DNA of 64,000 nt. It comes from JBFAPK01 sp040676675 (lineage in GTDB: Bacteria; Actinomycetota; Actinomycetes; Mycobacteriales; Micromonosporaceae). Positions within the stretch are counted from its first letter, which is position 1; every line of letters begins with the position of its first letter. This document shows positions 33,755 to 41,555 of this stretch, in pieces. The translations under genes were made by a program, and so were the position numbers. The stretch covers positions 1 through 64,000 of the forward strand of contig NZ_JBFAPK010000034.1 of assembly GCF_040676675.1 (NCBI RefSeq), written 5' to 3'. The notes under the pieces were generated by a model. That model did no database searches. It had not been told where the DNA came from and saw only the letters and a list, made by a program, of their open reading frames with translations.

Positions 33755-34609
33755 TCACGACTTCCCCGCAATCCACAGGCTCGCGAAGATCAGCGCCACG
33801 ATCCCGACCAGGAAGATCACCAGACCCTCGGTGGTGGGGCCGAGGCGGCCGAGGTTGAACCCACCCGGATCGTTGTTCTCCTGGAGGTTCTTCTGGACGT
33901 AGGCGATGATGTCCGCCTTCTCCTCCGGCCGGAGCTGGTTGTCGCCGAAGACCGGCATGTTCTGCGGCCCGGTCAGCATGGCGGCGTAGATCTCGCGGTC
34001 GGTCGCCTTGCGGATGGTGGGCGCGTACTTGCCCGAGGTCAGGGCGCCGCCGCCACCACCGAAGGTGTGGCAGGAGGAGCAGTTGATCCGGAACAGCTCG
34101 CCGCCCGTGGCCACGTCGCCCCCGGCGGCCAGGTGGTCCACGTCCTGCGGGATCTGCGGGCCACCCCCCAGCTCCTGGATGTACTGGCCGAGCTGACGGG
34201 TCTGCTCGTCGGTGAAGACCGGGGGCTTCCGCTCGGCCTGGGCCTCCTGGCGCGCCAGCGGCATCCGGCCCGTGCCGACCTGGAACTCCACCGAGGCCGA
34301 ACCGACGCCGATCAGGCTCGGTCCGCGACCCTCGATGCCCTGCGCGTTACGACCGTGGCAGGTGACGCAGCTGGTGTCGAAGAGGGCCTTACCGTCCTGC
34401 GCGGCGCTGGACAACTGCGGCGTGTCCTGCGCCTGTAGGCCGGGCGCGAAAACGGTGTAGGCACCGCCGGCCAGGGTCAGCGCGGCCAGCAGCCGCAGCG
34501 CGGCGCCCACGCGGCGACGGCCCTTGCTGCGCGGGGTGGACCGCCCGCGGCGCAGCCGCGCGAGCACGCCACGACGGCGGTCGCCTGGCCGGGGGATGTC
34601 AGAAGTCAT
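33755..34609 (-). CDS. qcrC: Cytochrome bc1 complex diheme cytochrome c subunit
   Basis: 284 residues. An N-terminal basic stretch with a hydrophobic helix (LAALTLAGGAYTVF) anchors it, two c-type heme motifs follow, CVTCH and CSSCH, and a C-terminal membrane helix (GLVIFLVGIVALIFASLWI) ends it. This is the fused diheme cytochrome that replaces soluble cytochrome c in actinobacteria and shuttles electrons directly to the aa3 oxidase. The ATG at 34609 has AAGGACA upstream. Confidence 0.97.
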   Translation of the reverse strand: MTSDIPRPGDRRRGVLARLRRGRSTPRSKGRRRVGAALRLLAALTLAGGAYTVFAPGLQAQDTPQLSSAAQDGKALFDTSCVTCHGRNAQGIEGRGPSLIGVGSASVEFQVGTGRMPLARQEAQAERKPPVFTDEQTRQLGQYIQELGGGPQIPQDVDHLAAGGDVATGGELFRINCSSCHTFGGGGGALTSGKYAPTIRKATDREIYAAMLTGPQNMPVFGDNQLRPEEKADIIAYVQKNLQENNDPGGFNLGRLGPTTEGLVIFLVGIVALIFASLWIAGKS

Positions 34610-34683
34610 GGCCTGTGTCCTTAACGGTTTCTCGACCTTGTCTCAGGGACGGGGCAGCGACACGAAACGTGACAGCGCCAAGA

Positions 34684-35283
34684 TCACTGCAGCCAGTAGA
34701 TCATGGCGTACAGCGCGATCCACACCACGTCTACGAAGTGCCAGTAGTACGAGACCACGATGGCCGAGGTCGCCTGCGCCGGTGTGAACCGGCCCATAGT
34801 CGTACGGATCATGAAGATGATGAAGGCGATGAGACCGCCGGTCACGTGCAGCCCGTGGAAGCCGGTGGTCAGGTAGAACATCGACCCGTACCCATCAGCG
34901 TTGATCTTGACGCCCTCGTGCACCAGGTTGCGGTACTCGTTGAGCTGCCCGAGTACGAAGATCAGGCCCATCACGAAGGTGATGCTGAACCAGCGTCGCA
35001 GCGCGTGCACGTCCCCCTTCTCGGCGGCGAAGACACCGAGCTGGCAGGTGACCGAGGAGAGCACCAGGATCACCGTGAAGGTGGTCGCGTACGGGATTTT
35101 GAGGACCTCGGTGTGCTTCTCCCACTGCTCCGGCGCCGCCGCGCGGATGGAGAAGTACATCGCGAACAGCGCCGCGAAGAACATGAGTTCGCTGGAGAGC
35201 CACACGATCGTCCCGACGCTGACCATGTTCGGGCGCGTCAGGGAGTGGATCCGGCTCTTATCAATAGCTAGGGCCGCAGTCAC
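34684..35283 (-). CDS. ctaE: Cytochrome c oxidase subunit III
   Basis: 199 residues with five hydrophobic segments, the actinobacterial five-helix form. Signature segments are WLSSELMFFAALFAMYFS and GFHGLHVTGGLIAFIIFM, and SYYWHFVDVVWIALY at the end. It is the first gene of ctaE-qcrCAB. The GTG start has AATAAT six bases upstream and no ribosome site, so the operon message is probably leaderless. Confidence 0.97.
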   Translation of the reverse strand: MTAALAIDKSRIHSLTRPNMVSVGTIVWLSSELMFFAALFAMYFSIRAAAPEQWEKHTEVLKIPYATTFTVILVLSSVTCQLGVFAAEKGDVHALRRWFSITFVMGLIFVLGQLNEYRNLVHEGVKINADGYGSMFYLTTGFHGLHVTGGLIAFIIFMIRTTMGRFTPAQATSAIVVSYYWHFVDVVWIALYAMIYWLQ

Positions 35284-35289
35284 GCGGTC

Positions 35290-35295
35290 ATTATT
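35290..35295 (-). promoter_or_regulatory. -10 box (AATAAT) of the ctaE-qcrCAB operon
   Basis: AATAAT on the minus strand is six bases before the GTG of ctaE at 35283. It is the most AT-rich hexamer in the divergent region. Confidence 0.65.
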
Positions 35296-35379
35296 GCCCC
35301 CGATCAGCGCAGCCGATCGGCGGGGTGGCCAAACTGACCTCTATTGCGGGGTGCCCGGCCCCCGCGACTTGACCTGGCC

Positions 35380-35385
35380 TAGCCT
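35380..35385 (+). promoter_or_regulatory. -10 box (TAGCCT) of leaderless CtaG-like gene
   Basis: TAGCCT is seven bases before the GTG at 35393, without a ribosome site. Confidence 0.65.
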
Positions 35386-35392
35386 GAAATAC

Positions 35393-36355
35393 GTGCTGCA
35401 CGTCGATCCGGCCACCGCCCTCACCTCGATTACGCCGCTCGCGCACGCGCCGACGGAAGGCGTCGAGCGGGCGCCCCTCACCGTGGCGACGATCCTCACC
35501 GAGTGGTCGCTGAACAACTGGCTCGCCGTGCTGCTCGTCCTCGCCGCCGCGGTCTACCTCTACGGCGTACACCGACTGCGCACGCGCGGACACCGCTGGC
35601 CGGTGGCCCGGACCGCGCTCTTTCTCGGCCCCGGGCTCGGCTCGATCGCGCTGGTCACCCTCACCGGCCTCGGCGCGTACGACACGACGCTGCTCTCCGT
35701 ACACATGATCCAGCACATGGTGCTGGCCATGGTGGCCCCGATCTTCCTGGCGCTCGGCGCGCCGGTGACGCTGGCGCTGCGTACGCTGCCGCTGCCGGCC
35801 CGGCGGCGGCTGCTGGCCGTGCTGCACAGCAGGTTCGCCAAGGTCTTCACGTTCCCGCTGGTGGCGTACGCCATCTTCGTGGTGAACCCGTTCGTGCTCT
35901 ACTTCACCGGCCTCTACCACTTCACGCTCGAACACGAGTTCGCGCACGAGCTGACCCACGCGCACTTCATCCTCACGGGCTGCCTCTTCTTCTGGCCGTT
36001 GATCGGGCTCGACCCGCTGCCGGGCCGCTGGCCGTACCCGGGCCGGGCGCTGCTGATGCTGCTCTCGGTGCCCTTCCACACCGTGCTCGGTCTCACGATC
36101 ATGCAGAGCGCCACCCTGCTCGGCGGGGACTGGTACCCGTCGCTGGAACTGAGCTGGGTCGACCCCTGGACCGACCAGAAGACCGCCGGCGGCGTCCTCT
36201 GGGCCGGTGGCGAGTTCGTCAGCGTGATCATGCTGGGCGTCCTCGTCGTGCAGTGGATCCGCCAGTCCGAGCGGGAGGCCCGCCGGATCGACCGCGAACT
36301 GGACCGCCAGGAGGCCCGCGAACGCGCCGCCGCCGGCCCCGCGCAGCAGGCCTGA
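35393..36355 (+). CDS. Cytochrome c oxidase assembly protein, CtaG (caa3) type
   Basis: 320 residues with seven hydrophobic segments. VHMIQHMVLAMVAPIFLALGAP and HELTHAHFILTGCLFFWPLIG are the conserved His-bearing helices of the Caa3_CtaG family, which helps copper insertion into or assembly of the oxidase. The tail (295-320) is charged and cytoplasmic. The gene is divergent from ctaE, which places it functionally with the aa3 oxidase. The GTG at 35393 is chosen from the TAGCCT box upstream. Confidence 0.9.
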   Translation: MLHVDPATALTSITPLAHAPTEGVERAPLTVATILTEWSLNNWLAVLLVLAAAVYLYGVHRLRTRGHRWPVARTALFLGPGLGSIALVTLTGLGAYDTTLLSVHMIQHMVLAMVAPIFLALGAPVTLALRTLPLPARRRLLAVLHSRFAKVFTFPLVAYAIFVVNPFVLYFTGLYHFTLEHEFAHELTHAHFILTGCLFFWPLIGLDPLPGRWPYPGRALLMLLSVPFHTVLGLTIMQSATLLGGDWYPSLELSWVDPWTDQKTAGGVLWAGGEFVSVIMLGVLVVQWIRQSEREARRIDRELDRQEARERAAAGPAQQA

Positions 36356-36517
36356 CGGGCCGAGCCCGCGATGGTGGGCGCCACCGCGAGCGCGACCGGG
36401 GACGGCGCCCGGTCCCAGGATCCGGGCCCCGCGAACCCCGGGTGCGCGGGCGGGGCCGGGCGGCGAAGCGGCGACCGGTACGATCAGCCGCAGCTACGAC
36501 GTGGGAGCTTGCGACCG

Positions 36518-36928
36518 ATGACCGACCGTCTTTACACCGTCCTGCTCTACAGCGACGACCCCCAGGTGCGCGACCGGATGCGACTGGCTGTCGGCACCCG
36601 GCCGGCCAGCGATCTGCGGGTGGAGTTCGTCGAGGCGTCCAGCTACGACGAGGTCGTACGGCTGGTCGACGACTACGAGATCGACCTGCTGCTCCTCGAC
36701 GGCGAGGCCACCCCCGCCGGCGGCATCGGCCTCGCGCGGCAGATCAAGGACGACCGCGCCGACGCCCCGCCGACCTGCGTCGTGATCGCCCGGGCCGCGG
36801 ACCGCTGGCTGGCCGCGTACGCCGAGGTCGACGCGACCCTGGTGCACCCGCTCGACCCGGTGACCACCGGACAGACCGTCGCCGGTCTGCTGCGCGCGCA
36901 CGCGGGCGAGGCGACCGCCTCCGCCTAG
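36518..36928 (+). CDS. Receiver-domain-like protein without output domain
   Basis: 136 residues folding like a CheY receiver: LLYSDDPQVRDRM near the start, the phosphoacceptor-like Asp61 in LLLLDGEATP and VVIARAADRW as strand 4. At the end of strand 5, where receivers have a Lys followed by Pro, the sequence reads VHPLDP, so the catalytic Lys is absent. It may be a pseudo-receiver that signals without ordinary phosphorylation. There is no DNA-binding domain and no kinase neighbour. The ATG at 36518 has GTGGGAG about 10 bases upstream. It lies 80 bases before trpD. Confidence 0.8.
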   Translation: MTDRLYTVLLYSDDPQVRDRMRLAVGTRPASDLRVEFVEASSYDEVVRLVDDYEIDLLLLDGEATPAGGIGLARQIKDDRADAPPTCVVIARAADRWLAAYAEVDATLVHPLDPVTTGQTVAGLLRAHAGEATASA

Positions 36929-37008
36929 GCTCCCTCCGCCTAGGCGCCACCCCCGGGGCCCGCACCGCCAACCACCCCCAACCCCACCGCCCGCTCGGGA
37001 GGCCCACC

Positions 37009-38067
37009 ATGGGCGAACGGACCTGGCCCAACCTGCTCACCGCGTTGGTACGCGCCGAGGAGTTGTCCAGCGCCGACACCGCCTGGGCGATGGACGAGAT
37101 CATCTCCGGCTCGGCCACCCCGGCGCAGATCGCGGGCTTCGCGCTGGCGCTGCGCGCCAAGGGCGAGAGTCCGGCCGAGCTGGCCGGCATGGTCGAGGCC
37201 ATGCTCAACCGGGGCGTGCCGGTGGCGCTGCCCGACGAGGTACGCGCCAGCGCGGTGGACGTGGTCGGCACCGGCGGCGACCGGGCGCACACCGTCAACA
37301 TCTCCACCATGACGGCGATCGTGCTGGCCGGCGCCGGGGTACGCGTGGTCAAGCACGGCAACCGGGCCGCCTCCTCCTCGTGCGGCGCGGCCGACCTGCT
37401 CGAATACCTCGGCGTACCGATCGACCTCGGCCCCGAGGGGGTGGCGCGCTGCGTCACCGAGGTCGGCATCGGGTTCTGCTTCGCCGCCCGGTTCCACGCC
37501 GGTATGCGGCACACCTCCGCGCCCCGCCGCGAGCTGGGCGTACCCACGGTCTTCAACTTCCTCGGCCCGCTGACCAACCCCGCGCGCCCACGGGCCGCCG
37601 CGGTCGGCTGCTTCGACCCGCGGATGGCGGGCGTGATGGCGGACGTCTTCGCCGCGCGCGGCGACTCGGTGCTGGTGATGCGCGGCGAGGACGGGCTGGA
37701 CGAGTTCAGCACCGCCGCCCCGACCCGGCTCTGGATCGCGCATCGGGGGCGGGTGAGCGAAACGCTGGCGGACGCGGCGGACCTCGGGGTACCCCGGTCC
37801 ACCCCCGGCGACCTGCGGGGCGGTGACGCCGCTTTCAACGCCGACGTGGCCCACCGGCTGCTCGCCGGCGAGACCGGCCCGGTGCGCGACGCGGTACTGG
37901 TCAACGCCGCCGCCGCGCTGGCCACCCAGGCCGACCTGGACGGCGGCCCGGTCGAGGCGATGCGCGAGGGTCTGCGCCGGGCGGCCGAGGCGGTCGACTC
38001 GGGCGCGGCCGCCCGTACCCTGAAGCGCTGGGTCGAGGTGGCGCGCGCCGCCAAGTCGGCCGAGTAG
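37009..38067 (+). CDS. trpD: Anthranilate phosphoribosyltransferase
   Basis: 352 residues, the usual size. The phosphoribosyl pyrophosphate motif is VDVVGTGGDRAHTVNIST near residue 85, KHGNRAASSSCGAADLLE follows, and NFLGPLTNPARP marks the anthranilate site. It transfers phosphoribose to anthranilate in tryptophan synthesis. No other trp genes are in the window, as in M. tuberculosis where trpD (Rv2192c) is also next to ctaE. The ATG at 37009 has GGGAGG six bases upstream. Confidence 0.97.
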   Translation: MGERTWPNLLTALVRAEELSSADTAWAMDEIISGSATPAQIAGFALALRAKGESPAELAGMVEAMLNRGVPVALPDEVRASAVDVVGTGGDRAHTVNISTMTAIVLAGAGVRVVKHGNRAASSSCGAADLLEYLGVPIDLGPEGVARCVTEVGIGFCFAARFHAGMRHTSAPRRELGVPTVFNFLGPLTNPARPRAAAVGCFDPRMAGVMADVFAARGDSVLVMRGEDGLDEFSTAAPTRLWIAHRGRVSETLADAADLGVPRSTPGDLRGGDAAFNADVAHRLLAGETGPVRDAVLVNAAAALATQADLDGGPVEAMREGLRRAAEAVDSGAAARTLKRWVEVARAAKSAE

Positions 38068-38244
38068 CCCGCCCCCGGCGGCGCGCCCGCCACCGCCGGC
38101 GCGGTCGCCACCGGGCGAACCGGACGAACGACACGTCCGGGGCCGGTACCGGCCTCCGGTCGGAACCGCGGAGCTTCGCCCCGCCCGCGTGGACCCCGTC
38201 CATCCGGGTACCCCCGAGTGTCAACCAGCCGAGGGGGGAGAAAG

Positions 38245-38931
38245 ATGTTGGGCTTCAAGCATGTGGGTCTGCTCGCCGGACTGGCCGTGTTCGGGCTGGC
38301 ACCGGTCGTCACCATGCGTGCCGCGGCCGCACCTCCGGCCCAGGACACGCAGTTCCTGGAGACCATCCACCAGGTGAATCTGTACCAGATCACCTCCGGG
38401 AACCTCGCCGAGCAGCGCGGCGGCGACGCGACCATCCAGACGCTCGGGGCCCGGTTCGTCACCGACCACGCCAAGCTCGACGGGACCGTGAAGAGCACCG
38501 CCGCCTCCACCGGCGTGACCCTGCCGGACGCGCCGACCACCGACCAGCAGAACCGGCTGGCGCAGGAGCAGAACCTGAACGGCAACGCCTTCGACCGGCA
38601 GTGGGTCACCACCCAGCTCACCCTGGACGTGGCCGTGATGCAGGCCGCGCAGACCGAGCTGAGCGCGGGTTCGGACGGGTCGGTCAAGCAGGTGGCGCGG
38701 GACACCGTCGCGTTGGTCCAGTCGCACCACCAGGCGCTCCTCGCGGCCGCCAAGAAGCTGAACATCCCCGTACCGGGCGGTGCCTCGGTGCTGCCGACGC
38801 CGAGCCCCTCCGGTACGCCGAGCCCCGGTCCGTCGGGCTCGCCGAGCGGTTCCGGCTCGCCCGCGCCGAGCGACTCGGGTACGCCCGGCCCGAGCGTGAC
38901 GTCGAACGCGCCCAGCCCGGGCGTGAGCTGA
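38245..38931 (+). CDS. Secreted DUF4142 protein with Pro/Ser-rich tail
   Basis: 228 residues. A signal peptide (1-30, cleavage after AAAA) is followed by a four-helix DUF4142/ferritin-like domain: TQFLETIHQVNLYQITSGN, LGARFVTDHAKLDG and FDRQWVTTQLTLDVAVMQAA with SHHQALLAAAKKLN. The tail from about 185 is PSPSGTPSPG-like, probably a cell-wall-spanning linker. Family function is unknown. The ATG at 38245 follows GGGGGGAG closely. DUF4142 proteins are often stress-related, which is not shown here. Confidence 0.88.
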   Translation: MLGFKHVGLLAGLAVFGLAPVVTMRAAAAPPAQDTQFLETIHQVNLYQITSGNLAEQRGGDATIQTLGARFVTDHAKLDGTVKSTAASTGVTLPDAPTTDQQNRLAQEQNLNGNAFDRQWVTTQLTLDVAVMQAAQTELSAGSDGSVKQVARDTVALVQSHHQALLAAAKKLNIPVPGGASVLPTPSPSGTPSPGPSGSPSGSGSPAPSDSGTPGPSVTSNAPSPGVS

Positions 38932-39329
38932 GCCCTGTTCACGGGCGTCGCCGTTCCGTCGTACCCGGGCGGAGCGGCGGCGCTGTGTCGTCCCGCGCTC
39001 CGGATGGCCCGGCTACGGAGTCGAACCTGCGCCCAGCCGCCACCTTCAGACACCTTCACCTGAACGTCAGAGGCGCTATCGGAGACCGGTAACGCCGCTG
39101 ACGTTCAGGTGAAGGCCCCAACCGACGCGAGGCGAATCCCCGGCAGCGGCCAGATGGACCGGACGTCACGACCAGGTGGGCCCGCAGGGGCGGGAGACGG
39201 GCCGGCCGGGGTGTGGCGGGGCCCGCCTGGGCGGGAGACAAAGGCGCCCGGGGCGGCCGCTGGCCGACGGTACGTCCGCGCGCGACACACCGGTGCAATT
39301 CCGTCGTACCGGCGGGGCATGATGGCAGC
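38932..39329. other. Gene-free spacer holding a 61-base palindrome
   Basis: 398 bases without a convincing gene. The outstanding content is the long hairpin at 39054-39114. A CATGAT box at 39318-39323 lies six bases before the GTG of the next gene and may be its -10 element. Confidence 0.6.
39054..39114. repeat. 61-base near-perfect palindrome
   Basis: The arms 39054-39070 and 39098-39114 are perfect 17-base inverted copies. Inside, 39072-39082 pairs with 39086-39096 with one mismatch and one G-T pair around a three-base loop. In total 27 of 29 positions pair. No T tract follows, so it is not a classical terminator; it could be a mobile palindromic unit, a structured RNA or a terminator of the DUF4142 gene. 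Confidence 0.9.
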
Positions 39330-39650
39330 GTGTCAAATGACAACCGGGTAATTTCCCCCTTCCAGGTTGTCCGGGCGTACACGGAGGAGGCGACGGGCGT
39401 GCGAGGCTGGGGTGGCCGGGTGCGGCACGAGGTCCGGCTCTACTGCGATCTCTGTGCGGACGAGATGCTCTTCGAGACGCCGCCCTGCGTGGACGGGCAC
39501 GGCGCCGACTGCCCCGAACTGGCGTGCACGGGCTGCGGCACCGCGTTGGTGGTCGCGCCGCTCGCGGTCGCGGCGCCGGGGCGCGAGCGGACGGGCGGTA
39601 CCCGTGGCGGCGCCGGTCGTCGCGCGCCGCGGGAGCGCCGGGCGGCCTGA
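39330..39650 (+). CDS. Small Cys-rich hypothetical protein
   Basis: 106 residues of unknown function. The central part has EVRLYCDLCADEMLFE, then CVDGHGADCPELACTGCG, giving paired Cys motifs (C-x2-C and C-x2-C with extra Cys/His) like a zinc ribbon. The last 25 residues are a basic Arg/Gly tail. The GTG at 39330 is preceded by CATGAT at six bases and by no ribosome site. Its place between the qcr and ctaCF genes is suggestive but no role is known. Confidence 0.7.
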   Translation: MSNDNRVISPFQVVRAYTEEATGVRGWGGRVRHEVRLYCDLCADEMLFETPPCVDGHGADCPELACTGCGTALVVAPLAVAAPGRERTGGTRGGAGRRAPRERRAA

Positions 39651-40001
39651 TCCCGCCGGGGCCGGTCGCGGGAACGCCTGTCTGGCCGGTCCAACACCCG
39701 CCGGGGCCGGTCGAACGCCTGCCGGGTCGGTCGTGAGAACGCCTCCGGGACGACCCCGGAGGAGCGCGGTCCCGGTTCCCTCGGACCTGGGGAACCGGGA
39801 CGGCCGGCCGACGAGTCGCGGGTCCGCCCGTCGCAGGTGCGGGTCGTAGATGCGGGTGGTAGGTGTGGCCCACGGATTCGCGCGTCACAGATCCGGGCCC
39901 GGAAGCGCCGGGCACGTGCCGGCCAGCCGGGCGGAAACGACGCCGCCGCCGGTCCCCGAGGGGATCGGCGGCGGCGCGAACGTGCAGCTTGCTCCGGGGC
40001 C
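39651..40001. other. Gene-free spacer upstream of the ctaF terminator
   Basis: 351 bases without a convincing gene. It contains loose repeats of CCCGCCGGGGCCGGTCG and GAACGCCTG between 39650 and 39745 and short GGTCGTAGATGCGGG-like repeats near 39842-39866, then the hairpin at 39941-39976. Confidence 0.6.
39941..39976 (-). terminator. Terminator of the ctaCF operon
   Basis: A 16-bp stem with one mismatch pairs 39941-39956 with 39961-39976 around a four-base loop, about 25 bases beyond the ctaF stop. Confidence 0.88.
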
Positions 40002-40427
40002 TCAGTGCTCCGCGGTGCGGCGGGTGCCGGAGTAGTACTCGAAGAGCAGCCCGCAGGCGGCGAAGATCACCGAGACCAGGCCGGTCGCGAGCAGCCACCA
40101 CTGCCAGAACACCAGGCCGAGGCCGGCGATGGTGGCGGCGACGGCGATGCCGAACGGCCAGTAGCTGCCCGGGCTGAAGAAGCCGATCTCACCGGCGCCG
40201 TCGGCGATCTCACCGTCCGGCCGGTCCTCCGGGCGCAGGTCGATGCGCCGGGAGACGAACCAGAAGAAGCCGCCGCACATCGCGCAGAGCAGGCAGGAGA
40301 GCGTCAACGCCACCGAGCCGACCCAGTCGACGTGGCCGAGCTGGGCATCGGTCCACCAGGCGTAGAGAACGGCCGCGAACGCCAGGAACACCGCGATGAT
40401 GGTGAAGATCCGCCACTCGGTCTTCAT
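40002..40427 (-). CDS. ctaF: Cytochrome c oxidase subunit IV (actinobacterial)
   Basis: 141 residues with four hydrophobic segments in two pairs (about 7-25, 36-56, 90-107 and 110-130). The start MKTEWRIFTIIAVFLAF and the segment GFFSPGSYWPFGIAV are characteristic of actinobacterial CtaF, a small subunit needed for aa3 oxidase stability. The ATG is 10 bases downstream of the ctaC stop. No ctaD lies between the two, unlike in Streptomyces. Confidence 0.95.
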   Translation of the reverse strand: MKTEWRIFTIIAVFLAFAAVLYAWWTDAQLGHVDWVGSVALTLSCLLCAMCGGFFWFVSRRIDLRPEDRPDGEIADGAGEIGFFSPGSYWPFGIAVAATIAGLGLVFWQWWLLATGLVSVIFAACGLLFEYYSGTRRTAEH

Positions 40428-40437
40428 GGCCTCGACC

Positions 40438-41385
40438 TCAGCTTCCCGCGCCGGCGTTGGCGCTGCTCGGGTTGAAGTTGTTCGCGTCGCGCTTGGTCTG
40501 GAACGGCTTGGTCTTGACGGCCAGCGGGGCCTCACCGATCTCCGACAGCGCGTCCTGGGTCGACTTGCCGGTCTTCTTGGCCGCGAGGAACCGGTCGTAC
40601 TTGTCCGGCGAGACCACCCGCAGCTCGAAGTTCATCATCGAGTGGTAGGTGCCACAGAGTTCGGCGCAGCGGCCGACGTAGGCGCCCTCGGACTCCAGCT
40701 TCGAGACCTCGAAGACGTTGCGCACCTTGCCCGGGAAGACGTCGCGCTTGAAGAGCAGCTCCGGCACCCAGAACGAGTGGATGACGTCCTTGCTGGTCTC
40801 CTCGATCCGGATGCTCCGACCGGTCGGCAGCACCAGGATCGGGATCACCTCGGTGGTGCCGAGCGTGGAGGCGACGGTGTGCGCGTCCGGCCCGATCCCG
40901 TCCCGGTAGTTGAACTGCCAGTTCCACTTGAAAGCGACGACCTCGACGGTCACGTCGGGGTTCTTGGTCACCTTGTCGACGTCGGTCTGCACGATCGCCG
41001 TGTAGTAGAAGAGCACGGCCACGACCAGAATCGGCGCGATGGTGTAGAGGAACTCCATCGGCATGTTGAACCGCGTCTGCACCGGCAGTTCGTCACCGCG
41101 CTTGCGGTAACGGATCACACACCAGAAAATCAGGCCCCACACGAAGACACCGACCGCCAGCGCGGCGATGACCGAGCCGATCCACAGGTCGTACATCCGG
41201 TGCGACTGAGGCGTGATGCCCCCCTGCGGCCAACCGAATCCCGAGAACGTCGCGCCGACGTCACATCCGGTGAGCAGGATCAGCAGCGCCGTTCCACCGA
41301 CGCCGAGCCCGGCCAGCCGCACCGCAGCACGTCGTGGGCTGCGCTTCCCGGCCGTGGGCTGTATTCCCGAACCCCTTGCGACCAC
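40438..41385 (-). CDS. ctaC: Cytochrome c oxidase subunit II
   Basis: 315 residues. A lipoprotein signal with lipobox LLTGC near residue 40 is followed by two membrane helices and the periplasmic cupredoxin domain. CuA ligands are visible in the C-terminal part: IHSFWVPEL, and GRCAELCGTYHSMMNFEL with the C-x3-C-x3-H-x2-M pattern. It accepts electrons from the QcrC cytochrome. The GTG at 41385 is chosen because AAGGAGG (41395-41401) lies nine bases upstream; the frame continues upstream to 41451 without support. It is the first gene of ctaC-ctaF. Confidence 0.97.
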   Translation of the reverse strand: MVARGSGIQPTAGKRSPRRAAVRLAGLGVGGTALLILLTGCDVGATFSGFGWPQGGITPQSHRMYDLWIGSVIAALAVGVFVWGLIFWCVIRYRKRGDELPVQTRFNMPMEFLYTIAPILVVAVLFYYTAIVQTDVDKVTKNPDVTVEVVAFKWNWQFNYRDGIGPDAHTVASTLGTTEVIPILVLPTGRSIRIEETSKDVIHSFWVPELLFKRDVFPGKVRNVFEVSKLESEGAYVGRCAELCGTYHSMMNFELRVVSPDKYDRFLAAKKTGKSTQDALSEIGEAPLAVKTKPFQTKRDANNFNPSSANAGAGS

Positions 41386-41543
41386 CTGGTCCTGCCTCCT
41401 TAACGCACCGCCCGTTTGCCGAATCGTCAGCACCGGCGGCAAAGGCGTCACCGACGGTCGCAGATTACTCGACCATCCCAGGCTGGACGGCCGTGGGGGG
41501 TGCCGTATCCCTCAACGGAGATCTTGCCCGATCCGTACCGCGA

Positions 41544-41549
41544 TAGGTT
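41544..41549 (+). promoter_or_regulatory. -10 box (TAGGTT) of leaderless cysteine desulfurase gene
   Basis: TAGGTT is six bases before the GTG at 41556, without a ribosome site. Confidence 0.6.
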
Positions 41550-41555
41550 TCGTTG

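Noticed and set aside
30992..35283. Mobile element or genomic island boundary near the respiratory genes
   Set aside because: No integrase, transposase, tRNA or flanking direct repeats were found, and the genes are housekeeping.
39016..39035. tRNA T-loop-like sequence (GGTTCGACTCC on the minus strand)
   Set aside because: The flanking bases do not form a T stem, and no acceptor, D or anticodon arms can be drawn around it.
39941..39976. Possible riboswitch upstream of the Cys-rich or cta genes
   Set aside because: It is a simple long hairpin just downstream of ctaF and fits a terminator.
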